A DNA stretch of 5,151 nt. Origin: an uncultured Pseudorhodobacter sp. GTDB lineage: Bacteria > Pseudomonadota > Alphaproteobacteria > Rhodobacterales > Rhodobacteraceae. Under the pieces are notes generated by a model. The model ran no database searches. It worked only from the letters and a program-made list of their open reading frames with translations, and was not told the origin of the DNA. Positions 1-4,547 of this stretch are shown one piece after another; positions within the stretch are counted from its first letter, which is position 1; the number at the start of each line of letters is the position of its first letter. The stretch lies in contig CALEMZ010000133.1 of the NCBI GenBank assembly GCA_937910975.1, positions 1 to 5,151 of the forward strand, given 5' to 3'. The position numbers and the translations under genes were made by a program.

Positions 1-17
1 ATGCCCAATACCCGCAT
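1..17 (-). CDS. Possible 5' end of a minus-strand gene cut by the window edge (perhaps ruvC)
   Basis: Read on the minus strand, the first 17 bases give ATG and then codons for M-R-V-L-G plus an incomplete AT. A purine-rich AAAAGGGG (23-30) lies 5 nt upstream of this ATG, a good ribosome binding site. RuvC Holliday-junction resolvases of this group typically begin M-R-V-[IL]-G-I-D-P-G, where the Asp is catalytic, so the five codons and the AT (most likely Ile) are compatible with ruvC. Only five residues are visible. The start is reasonably supported by its ribosome binding site, while the ruvC identity is a guess from a short match. A divergent gene here would share the 18-324 spacer with the DUF1127 gene. 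Confidence 0.33.
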
Positions 18-43
18 GCCTGCCCCTTTTATTCCTTAAAATT

Positions 44-73
44 CGAATAGCACGAATAGAGAACATCCGCCAA
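44..73 (-). promoter_or_regulatory. Candidate promoter for the left-edge minus-strand gene
   Basis: On the minus strand TTGGCG (68-73) is followed after 18 nt by TATTCG (44-49), a weak sigma-70-like pair. It lies about 27 nt upstream of the possible minus-strand start at 17. The -10 box overlaps one of two direct copies of CGAATAG (44-50 and 53-59). Assigned from spacing and partial hexamer matches only. Confidence 0.25.
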
Positions 74-83
74 GCGCTTTGAA

Positions 84-203
84 ACGGTGCAAAGCTGTCA
101 CCGTAAATTGCTGCACCTGCAGCATATTCGACACTTCATCGATGAAAACCGACGCCTTTCGCCTTCCCCTTAAAAACAAGGCGTAATTATGGCGCTTCGC
201 CAT
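84..203. other. Gene-free spacer with a cluster of inverted repeats
   Basis: I see no coding sequence between 18 and 324; the ATG at 202 in frame with the DUF1127 gene lacks a ribosome binding site and its extension does not look like the family. The stretch holds several dyads: ACGGTG/CACCGT (84-89 and 99-104), TGCTGCA/TGCAGCA (109-115 and 118-124), the 12-bp palindrome TTCATCGATGAA (135-146), CGCCTT/AAGGCG (160-165 and 178-183), and the tight hairpin ATGGCG-CTT-CGCCAT (189-203). A tandem CGCCTT copy is at 153-158. None of the hairpins is followed by a T-run, so they do not look like ordinary terminators. They could be operators, a structured leader, or an unrecognised small RNA. Confidence 0.5.
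109..124. promoter_or_regulatory. TGC-rich palindrome, PhaR-like box 1
   Basis: TGCTGCA-CC-TGCAGCA is a perfect dyad with 7-bp arms and a 2-bp centre, and contains CTGC-N4-GCAG (111-122). That pattern equals the CTGC-N3-4-GCAG operator described for the polyhydroxyalkanoate regulator PhaR in Paracoccus denitrificans. Its core TGCACCTGCAGCA (112-124) recurs exactly at 246-258. The dyad is seen in the sequence; the assignment to PhaR is inference. Confidence 0.4.
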
Positions 204-239
204 GCATTCCCTGCATTTCAGCTATGCTATTTCTGTGGA

Positions 240-259
240 TTGCTTTGCACCTGCAGCAA
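240..259. promoter_or_regulatory. PhaR-like box 2 (second copy of the 13-bp repeat)
   Basis: The 13-bp sequence TGCACCTGCAGCA (246-258) repeats the core of the box at 112-124 exactly. Here the left half-site is TTGC instead of CTGC (245-248), giving TTGC-N4-GCAG, with an outer TTGCT/AGCAA dyad (240-244 and 255-259). It lies within the spacer of the candidate DUF1127 promoter, a position suited to repression. Confidence 0.35.
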
Positions 260-268
260 GCCTATCTG
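240..268 (+). promoter_or_regulatory. Candidate promoter of the DUF1127 gene
   Basis: TTGCTT (240-245) and TATCTG (263-268) are separated by 17 nt, and transcription would start near 275, giving a leader of about 50 nt before the ATG at 325. The hexamers match the sigma-70 consensus only at three positions each. The wider form TTG...CCTATCT could equally suit an RpoH-type sigma factor, which drives the related DUF1127-sRNA locus in Rhodobacter sphaeroides. The choice between these is inference. Confidence 0.28.
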
Positions 269-287
269 CCCTGTATCGAAACAACGT

Positions 288-305
288 GCTGCAAATTTGT
301 GCAGC
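288..305. promoter_or_regulatory. Inverted repeat GCTGCA-N6-TGCAGC in the DUF1127 leader
   Basis: The arms GCTGCA (288-293) and TGCAGC (300-305) are perfect and flank AATTTG. The half-sites match those of the upstream dyads but the spacing is wider (CTGC-N8-GCAG), so it may be a third, weaker operator or an RNA hairpin 5' of the ribosome binding site (AAAGGA, 311-316). Confidence 0.3.
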
Positions 306-324
306 TTTGAAAAGGAAAACCGCC

Positions 325-540
325 ATGGCCGCCTATGAGACGACCCGCACGGCGCCGTTCGGCGCTATCGCAACTTACAACTTCATCCGCTTCGTCAGCA
401 ACATCGGGAACATTGTGATCGGGTGGAACGATGCCCGCATGACCCGCAATTCGCTGAACAAGCTGTCGGACCGCGAGTTGAATGATATCGGACTGAACCG
501 CGGCGACATCGCAGAAATTGCGCGTCAGAACCGCTTCTGA
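325..540 (+). CDS. DUF1127 domain-containing small protein
   Basis: This 71-aa basic protein carries the DUF1127 (YjiS-like) signature in its C-terminal half. W34 begins the block W-N-D-A-R-M-T-R, followed by L-N-K-L-S-D-R-E-L-N-D-I-G-L-N-R-G-D-I (44-62), the family's 'L-x-x-L-x-D-x-x-L-x-D-I-G-L-x-R' hallmark. Residues 11-33 form an amphipathic or mildly hydrophobic stretch. I chose ATG 325 because AAAGGA (311-316) lies 8 nt upstream; an in-frame ATG at 202 has no such site and adds a non-conserved extension. Alphaproteobacterial DUF1127 proteins are short, stress-induced and, in the studied cases (CcaF1 of R. sphaeroides; Agrobacterium homologs), linked to RNA binding, sRNA maturation and phosphate or carbon metabolism. 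The hairpins directly downstream (549-584, 618-649) suggest the same protein-plus-sRNA arrangement. The family assignment is firm; the exact role is inferred. Confidence 0.9.
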   Translation: MAAYETTRTAPFGAIATYNFIRFVSNIGNIVIGWNDARMTRNSLNKLSDRELNDIGLNRGDIAEIARQNRF

Positions 541-650
541 TCCTGGTTCGACGGGCAAGCCTCCTTTAGGTAGCTTACCCGTCGGCCAAAATGCCTTACT
601 GGGCAGCGACCATTAATAAAGCCGCCTCCCTATCGGAGCGCGGCTTTTTG
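541..650 (+). ncRNA. Putative CcsR/'cuckoo'-like sRNA in the 3' region of the DUF1127 transcript
   Basis: Immediately after the DUF1127 stop come two stem-loops. Hairpin 1 has 12-bp arms with one C-A mismatch (549-560 and 573-584). Its apical part reads CCTCCTTT (560-567), identical to the anti-Shine-Dalgarno core at the 3' end of 16S rRNA (CACCUCCUUU). Hairpin 2 (618-647) also contains CCTCCC (625-630) and ends in a T-run. In Rhodobacter sphaeroides the DUF1127 gene RSP_6037 is co-transcribed with CcsR1-4, sRNAs defined by CCUCCUCCC loops, and related 'cuckoo' RNAs have been described. Here the motif is variant (CCUCCUUU/CCUCCC) and only one unit of two hairpins is present. The hairpins are seen directly; an independent sRNA produced by processing is inference. 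Confidence 0.5.
618..649 (+). terminator. Rho-independent terminator, possibly bidirectional
   Basis: AAAGCCGC (618-625) pairs with GCGGCTTT (640-647), extended by CTCC/GGAG (626-629 and 635-638) across a bulged C639, with loop CTATC and the T-run 645-649. It should end the DUF1127 transcript. Read on the minus strand the same stem is followed by TTTATTAAT, a weaker T-rich tail, so it may also stop the convergent operon that ends at 679. Confidence 0.85.
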
Positions 651-678
651 TTATCGTTAGACAGGCGCGTAAGTGGGC

Positions 679-1023
679 TTAGTGCAGAATCTGCCGGATG
701 GTAGCCGATATCCAAAGCGTCACACGATCCGGGGCCATCAATACCGCGCCAAGCTTGTCAAAGCCTTCGCCTTGCTGCAGCTCTGTAACTCGCTGTTCAT
801 AAGTCTGTGCGCCCACAAAATAATGAATAGAGCCCTTAAGACCGAACCCCGCCGCTATAACGAAAACGACTGGAACCAACAGCTTGAGGCGGTTCCTGCG
901 TTCCGGTCGACGATAATGAGAGCGACCCAAAACACCGACAGCTTCAAAGCCGTAGCCTTCAGCATGGGTCTGCTTCAGCCGTCCGACACGCTCATAAAAG
1001 TCTTTGATATTTGGGTCAAACAT
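679..1023 (-). CDS. Conserved hypothetical protein with one membrane segment
   Basis: This 114-aa protein starts M-F-D-P-N-I-K-D-F-Y and matches my memory of a Rhodobacteraceae-restricted family without assigned function. Residues 1-46 are polar and charged, with G-Y-G-F-E-A (23-28) and L-G-R-S (32-35) and a basic stretch (R38-R45). One hydrophobic segment follows (about 47-65), then a C-terminal domain of about 50 residues containing G-A-Q-T-Y (71-75). By the positive-inside rule the N-terminus is probably cytoplasmic and the C-terminal part periplasmic. The reading frame stays open upstream to an ATG at 1110, which has AAGG 5 nt away. I prefer 1023 because the extra 29 residues use codons rare in the neighbours and are not part of the family as I recall it, but the 1023 ribosome binding site is weak. 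It lies 119 nt downstream of prmA, likely last in the operon. I do not know its function. Confidence 0.72.
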   Translation of the reverse strand: MFDPNIKDFYERVGRLKQTHAEGYGFEAVGVLGRSHYRRPERRNRLKLLVPVVFVIAAGFGLKGSIHYFVGAQTYEQRVTELQQGEGFDKLGAVLMAPDRVTLWISATIRQILH

Positions 1024-1142
1024 TCCAACCATCCACATCCGCGCCCCTGTTCTGCCATATAGCTCCCAGAATGGGGCAATAGTTGGACAGAACATCGGAA
1101 AATGGGCCATGAATGACCTTATTTTCGCCTTAATTCAATGGA

Positions 1143-2021
1143 TTATCCACGCCTCAGCACCAATGCGGACCATTCGCCAATATCTTCGCGAGAAACGGAA
1201 ACAAAGCCCTGTGCGTGGTAGGCCGCTTCAATCGAATCAGCCTGAACCACCAGCAGGCCCGACAAAATGCACAAACCATCTTCGGCGATATATCTGGCCA
1301 TATGTGGGGCCAGTTCGACTAAGGGGCCTTTAAGGATATTGGCAAAGACCAAATCAAAGGGGGCCGCCTCACGCAGGCGCGGATGGTCAAACCCTGCCGC
1401 CTCCAGGCATTCCACCCGCCCATCCAGCTTGTTGATCGCCATATTGGCGCGGGCCACAGCCACAGCAACCTCATCAATATCCGAGGCAATCACCAAAGCA
1501 TCCGGCATCACCCGTGCTGCCGCCAAGGCCAGCACCGCCGTGCCGCAGCCGATATCGGCCACGCGCGCGGGCGCAAAGCCCTGATCAATCAGCCTGTCAA
1601 AGGCGCGCAGACAACCCAGCGTGGTGCCATGATGCCCGGTGCCAAAGGCGACCGTCGCCTCAATCTGCAACGGCACGCGCGCGGGGTCCGCCGGAATCTT
1701 ATCCGCGTCATGGCTGCCATAAACGAAAAAGCGCCCCGCCTCGACCGGGCTAAGTTCGCGGCGCACATGGGCGACCCAATCAATTTCCGGCAATTCCGAC
1801 AGGGCAAAGGGCCGGGCGTCAAAGGCCGTGGCCAAAAGCTCCAGCGTCACCTCGTCCGGGGCTTCCAGAAAATAGGCACCTACTTCCCAAAGCCCACTGC
1901 CATCCTCAATCTCAAAGACGCCGACGCCTGTCGGCTCCGGCTCCATCCGCTCCATCGCCTCGGCCAGCGCTTCGGCAGCGTCTTGGCCTTCAAGGGTGGT
2001 CAGCGCGGTATAGGTGGGCAT
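1143..2021 (-). CDS. prmA: Ribosomal protein L11 methyltransferase PrmA
   Basis: PrmA trimethylates ribosomal protein L11 in the cytoplasm using S-adenosylmethionine. The 292-aa product has the usual family length. An N-terminal L11-recognition region (about 1-90) leads to E-A-T-V-A-F-G-T-G-H-H-G-T-T (121-134), the PrmA signature loop. The SAM-binding motif I follows as V-A-D-I-G-C-G-T-A-V-L (154-164), with an acidic ribose-binding position at D181/D183. F-A-N-I-L-K-G-P-L (226-234) is the catalytic N-I-L motif and L-S-G-L-L (253-257) is the next conserved strand. The start at 2021 has GAGG 8 nt upstream. It lies 53 nt after the MFS stop on the same strand with no terminator between, so cotranscription is likely. 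L11 methylation is usually dispensable for growth. Nothing appears broken. Confidence 0.95.
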   Translation of the reverse strand: MPTYTALTTLEGQDAAEALAEAMERMEPEPTGVGVFEIEDGSGLWEVGAYFLEAPDEVTLELLATAFDARPFALSELPEIDWVAHVRRELSPVEAGRFFVYGSHDADKIPADPARVPLQIEATVAFGTGHHGTTLGCLRAFDRLIDQGFAPARVADIGCGTAVLALAAARVMPDALVIASDIDEVAVAVARANMAINKLDGRVECLEAAGFDHPRLREAAPFDLVFANILKGPLVELAPHMARYIAEDGLCILSGLLVVQADSIEAAYHAQGFVSVSREDIGEWSALVLRRG

Positions 2022-2074
2022 GGGGAAACCTCGTCATTGGATGACTTGCGGCCTAGCCCCGGCATCCCGGCACG

Positions 2075-3322
2075 TCAAGCCACAAGGGGCTTTGCTTTGC
2101 GGCCTCTGGCGATAATCGTCTCATTACCCGGCTCCGGATTGCGTGGGATCAAAAGACTCAACAGCAAGGAAATAAAGGCCATCCCAGCCGCCAGCACAAA
2201 TACAGATTTGGGCGATGTCACCCACAAATAGCCCAAACCCGCTGGCAAGAACACCGCGGCGATATGGTTGATGGTAAAGGCCACAGCGGCTGTGGGGGCG
2301 ATATCAGCCGGGTCCGCGATTTTCTGAAAATAGGTCTTGATCGCGAAGGCCATCGAGAAAAACAGATGGTTCAGCACATAAAGCGCCGCCGCCACATGCC
2401 AACTCCAGTCAAAAACATAGAGGCAGCCGTAAGCCACGAACACCGCCGTAAGCCCACCATATTCCGCCACCAGCATTCGCCGCTCGCCAAAGCGCGCAAT
2501 CCAACTGCCGATCACCGGGGCTATGAACATACTGGCCAGAAAGGTGATCATGAACAGCGCGGTCAGCGCCTGCACATTCAAGCCATAGCGTTCGACCATC
2601 ATAAACGCTGCAAAGACCACAAAAATCTGCCGCCGCGCGCCCGACATGAACTGCATCAGATAATAGAGCCAATAGCGTCGACGCAGTACCATCTTCTTGT
2701 TCTGTGGATGCGGGGCCTCAAACTGCGGAAAGGCCAGTATGGCGTATAGCGCGATGGCAATCGTCACCAAACCCGCCGCCATGAAAACTGTGTTGTAATC
2801 CAGATCGAACAGCTTCCATGTCAGTACGATCAGCCCATACGACAGCAATGACGCGCCAGAACCCACCGCGACAATCCAGCCAATCACCTGTGGCGCGCGT
2901 TTCTTCTCGATCCACTGCAATTGCAGGCTTTGATTCACCGTTTCAAAATAGTGAAATCCGATGGATGAGAGCAACGTGATCACCAGAAGCCCGCCAAAAC
3001 TCGGGAACCATGCCGTGATCGCCGTGGCCACGCCCAGCAGCAGCAATGACACCAACGCCAGCACCTGCTCACGCATCACCAGCAAAATCGCGATCACACC
3101 GATGGCCAAAAACCCCGGTATCTCGCGCACCGTGTGCAGCCAGCCAATTTCCACCCCGGTAAAACCCGCCGCCTCAATCACGAAATTGTTCAGCAGTGCA
3201 GACCACGTGGCAAAAGATATCGGCATCGCTGCGGCCATCAGGCAAAGCAAGAAAACGGGCCGGCGCCAGAAGGGCAAGCCAAGCGTGTCGGCAAGGGGAA
3301 GCAGGTGCAATTTCATCCACAT
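2075..3322 (-). CDS. Major facilitator superfamily (MFS) permease, substrate unknown
   Basis: This 415-aa inner-membrane protein has roughly twelve hydrophobic segments in two halves (about residues 22-198 and 218-393) joined by a charged cytoplasmic loop (about 200-217, with Q-N-K-K and R-R-R). The clearest MFS signature is the second-half motif A-like loop I-G-S-W-I-A-R-F-G-E-R-R (271-282) between TM8 and TM9. The equivalent first-half loop is degenerate (M-R-E-Q near 83-86). F-H-Y-F-E-T-V-N-Q-S (123-132) is a polar stretch in a membrane region, possibly lining the substrate path. The C-terminal tail is basic. The start at 3322 has GGAT about 8 nt upstream; an alternative ATG two codons later is equally possible. 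It is the first gene of the likely MFS-prmA-hypothetical operon and diverges from the YeeE/YedE gene. Fold assignment is firm; I cannot name a substrate. Confidence 0.85.
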   Translation of the reverse strand: MWMKLHLLPLADTLGLPFWRRPVFLLCLMAAAMPISFATWSALLNNFVIEAAGFTGVEIGWLHTVREIPGFLAIGVIAILLVMREQVLALVSLLLLGVATAITAWFPSFGGLLVITLLSSIGFHYFETVNQSLQLQWIEKKRAPQVIGWIVAVGSGASLLSYGLIVLTWKLFDLDYNTVFMAAGLVTIAIALYAILAFPQFEAPHPQNKKMVLRRRYWLYYLMQFMSGARRQIFVVFAAFMMVERYGLNVQALTALFMITFLASMFIAPVIGSWIARFGERRMLVAEYGGLTAVFVAYGCLYVFDWSWHVAAALYVLNHLFFSMAFAIKTYFQKIADPADIAPTAAVAFTINHIAAVFLPAGLGYLWVTSPKSVFVLAAGMAFISLLLSLLIPRNPEPGNETIIARGRKAKPLVA

Positions 3323-3358
3323 TGCTTAATCCGCTTTTCGGGGCCAATCCACTGCCAA

Positions 3359-3389
3359 ATTGTACCAATCTGATCTGCATCAAAGCAGA
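3359..3389 (-). promoter_or_regulatory. Candidate MFS promoter with upstream dyad
   Basis: In the 114-bp divergent spacer, the minus strand has TACAAT (3359-3364), a close match to a -10 box, about 37 nt upstream of the MFS start. The region where a -35 box would lie overlaps a dyad TCTGC-N6-GCAGA (3374-3389), which could be an operator; no good -35 hexamer is seen. The -10 match and the dyad are visible; their function is inferred. Confidence 0.35.
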
Positions 3390-3411
3390 CATATTCATTT
3401 CCCGCCATATG
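3390..3411. promoter_or_regulatory. Inverted repeat CATAT-N12-ATATG upstream of the YeeE/YedE gene
   Basis: CATAT (3390-3394) and ATATG (3407-3411) form a 5-bp dyad 25 nt before the YeeE/YedE start. It could be an operator or hold -10-like elements for the plus-strand gene, but no convincing -35/-10 pair is visible. I could not match it to the known dyad of the sulfide-responsive SqrR/BigR regulators that often control such transporters. Confidence 0.22.
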
Positions 3412-3424
3412 ACCCTGAACGCGA

Positions 3425-3430
3425 GAGGAG
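3425..3430 (+). promoter_or_regulatory. Strong ribosome binding site of the YeeE/YedE gene
   Basis: GAGGAG lies 6 nt before ATG 3437 and decides this start over the out-of-frame ATG at 3432. Confidence 0.8.
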
Positions 3431-3436
3431 AATGAG

Positions 3437-4498
3437 ATGGACCTGGTCCCCCTGATAGAACGCATCGGCGAGTCTCCGACCGCAGCCCTTTTGGGTCTGA
3501 TCACCGGGCTGGTGTTTGGCGTGGCCGCCCAGCGCAGCAGGTTTTGCCTGCGCGCCGCAACGGTGGAATTTGCCCGCGGCCAGATGGGGCCGCGCATGGC
3601 GGTCTGGTTGCTGACCTTCTCCACCGCGCTGGTCTGGGTGCAGGGCGCGCAACATTTCGGATTGTTCAACAGCGCCGATGCCCGGATGATGGCCGTCGCG
3701 GGCTCATGGTCCGGTGCTGTGATCGGCGGGCTTCTCTTTGGCGTTGGCATGGTTCTGGCGCGCGGCTGCTCGGGCCGCCTTTTGGTGCTTGCCGCCTCGG
3801 GCAACCTGCGTGCCATCGTCTCGGGCCTCATCTTTGCCGTGGTCGCGCAGATGAGCCTGCACGGCTTGTTCGCCCCCCTGCGTGACAGCCTCGCCCGCCT
3901 TTGGGTCACACCCGGCGGGCGCAATGTTGACCTGCTGGCCGCGCTGCACCTGCCCGAAATCAGCGGCCTTTTCCTCGGGCTGGTCCTCGCTGCACTGGCG
4001 CTGATCGTGTCATTCCGCAACGGCATTTCTGTGCGCACGCTGGTCTTCGCCTCTGGCGTGGGCTTTGCGGTGGCACTGGGCTGGGTGCTTACCTACACCC
4101 TCACCCAGGTCGCGTTTGAGCCGCAAACCGTTACCTCCGTCACCTTCTCCGGCCCCTCGGCCAATACGCTGATGTATTTCCTGACCTCGAACCCGATGCT
4201 GGAATTTGATGTCGGCCTCGTGCCGGGTGTGTTTATCGGGGCGTTCCTTTCCGCCATGCTAAGCCGCGAATTCAAATTCGAAGGTTTTGAGAATGCAGGC
4301 AACATGCGCCGCGCCATGACTGGGGCCGTGCTGATGGGCTTTGGCGCGATGCTGGCGGGCGGCTGCGCCATCGGCGCGGGCGTCACCGGCGGCTCCATCT
4401 TTGCTGGCACCGCTTGGCTTGCGCTCTTTTGTATGTGGGTCGGCGCGATGCTCACCGATTTCATCGTCGATCAGGCCGGGCAACGCGCCCTCGCCTGA
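3437..4498 (+). CDS. YeeE/YedE family membrane protein, probable thiosulfate/sulfur-compound transporter
   Basis: This 353-aa polytopic inner-membrane protein belongs to the YeeE/YedE (Sulf_transp, TsuA-like) family, whose studied members import thiosulfate through a pore lined by conserved cysteines. The diagnostic repeats are visible: Q-R-S-R-F-C-L-R-A-A (32-41, C37), A-R-G-C-S-G-R-L (108-115, C111) and A-G-G-C-A-I-G-A-G-V-T-G-G-S (307-320, C310). These are the family's cysteine-bearing half-helix motifs, each near a glycine-rich turn. About nine hydrophobic segments are spread over the length. The size fits the long single-chain form, with both halves fused. The start follows a strong GAGGAG. 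No TusA/SirA-like sulfur-carrier gene, a common partner, follows: the next gene is convergent, 49 nt away. It is divergent from the MFS gene. Family assignment is firm; thiosulfate as substrate is inferred, and selenium- or other sulfur-compound uptake is possible. Confidence 0.9.
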   Translation: MDLVPLIERIGESPTAALLGLITGLVFGVAAQRSRFCLRAATVEFARGQMGPRMAVWLLTFSTALVWVQGAQHFGLFNSADARMMAVAGSWSGAVIGGLLFGVGMVLARGCSGRLLVLAASGNLRAIVSGLIFAVVAQMSLHGLFAPLRDSLARLWVTPGGRNVDLLAALHLPEISGLFLGLVLAALALIVSFRNGISVRTLVFASGVGFAVALGWVLTYTLTQVAFEPQTVTSVTFSGPSANTLMYFLTSNPMLEFDVGLVPGVFIGAFLSAMLSREFKFEGFENAGNMRRAMTGAVLMGFGAMLAGGCAIGAGVTGGSIFAGTAWLALFCMWVGAMLTDFIVDQAGQRALA

Positions 4499-4547
4499 TA
4501 CACGTCACTCCACGCCACGCCGAAGCGGCACCGTTACGAAATTACGA

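Noticed and set aside
41..59. Two direct copies of CGAATAG, 9 bp apart
   Set aside because: The 7-bp repeat is short and only present twice; it is noted with the candidate promoter but is too weak to be called an iteron or attachment site.
202..324. N-terminal extension of the DUF1127 protein from ATG 202
   Set aside because: There is no ribosome binding site at 202, the extension is not like the family, and the ATG at 325 has AAAGGA at ideal spacing. Position 202 also lies in a hairpin arm.
673..1062. Plus-strand open frame of 129 codons opposite the hypothetical gene
   Set aside because: No ribosome binding site and no family resemblance, while the minus strand encodes a coherent membrane protein that fits the operon direction.
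1383..2231. Long plus-strand open frame (282 codons)
   Set aside because: It lies opposite prmA and the end of the MFS gene, whose motifs are clear. Its product is rich in R, G, H and Q with no recognisable domain, as expected of an antisense shadow in GC-rich DNA.
3313..4038. Minus-strand open frame of 241 codons
   Set aside because: It is antisense to the well-supported YeeE/YedE gene and spans the divergent spacer. Its product is low-complexity (R, A, P, T, S) without hydrophobic or domain structure.
4519..4529. Small hairpin GCCG-AAG-CGGC between the convergent genes
   Set aside because: The stem is only 4 bp and no T-run follows on either strand, so I do not call it a terminator.
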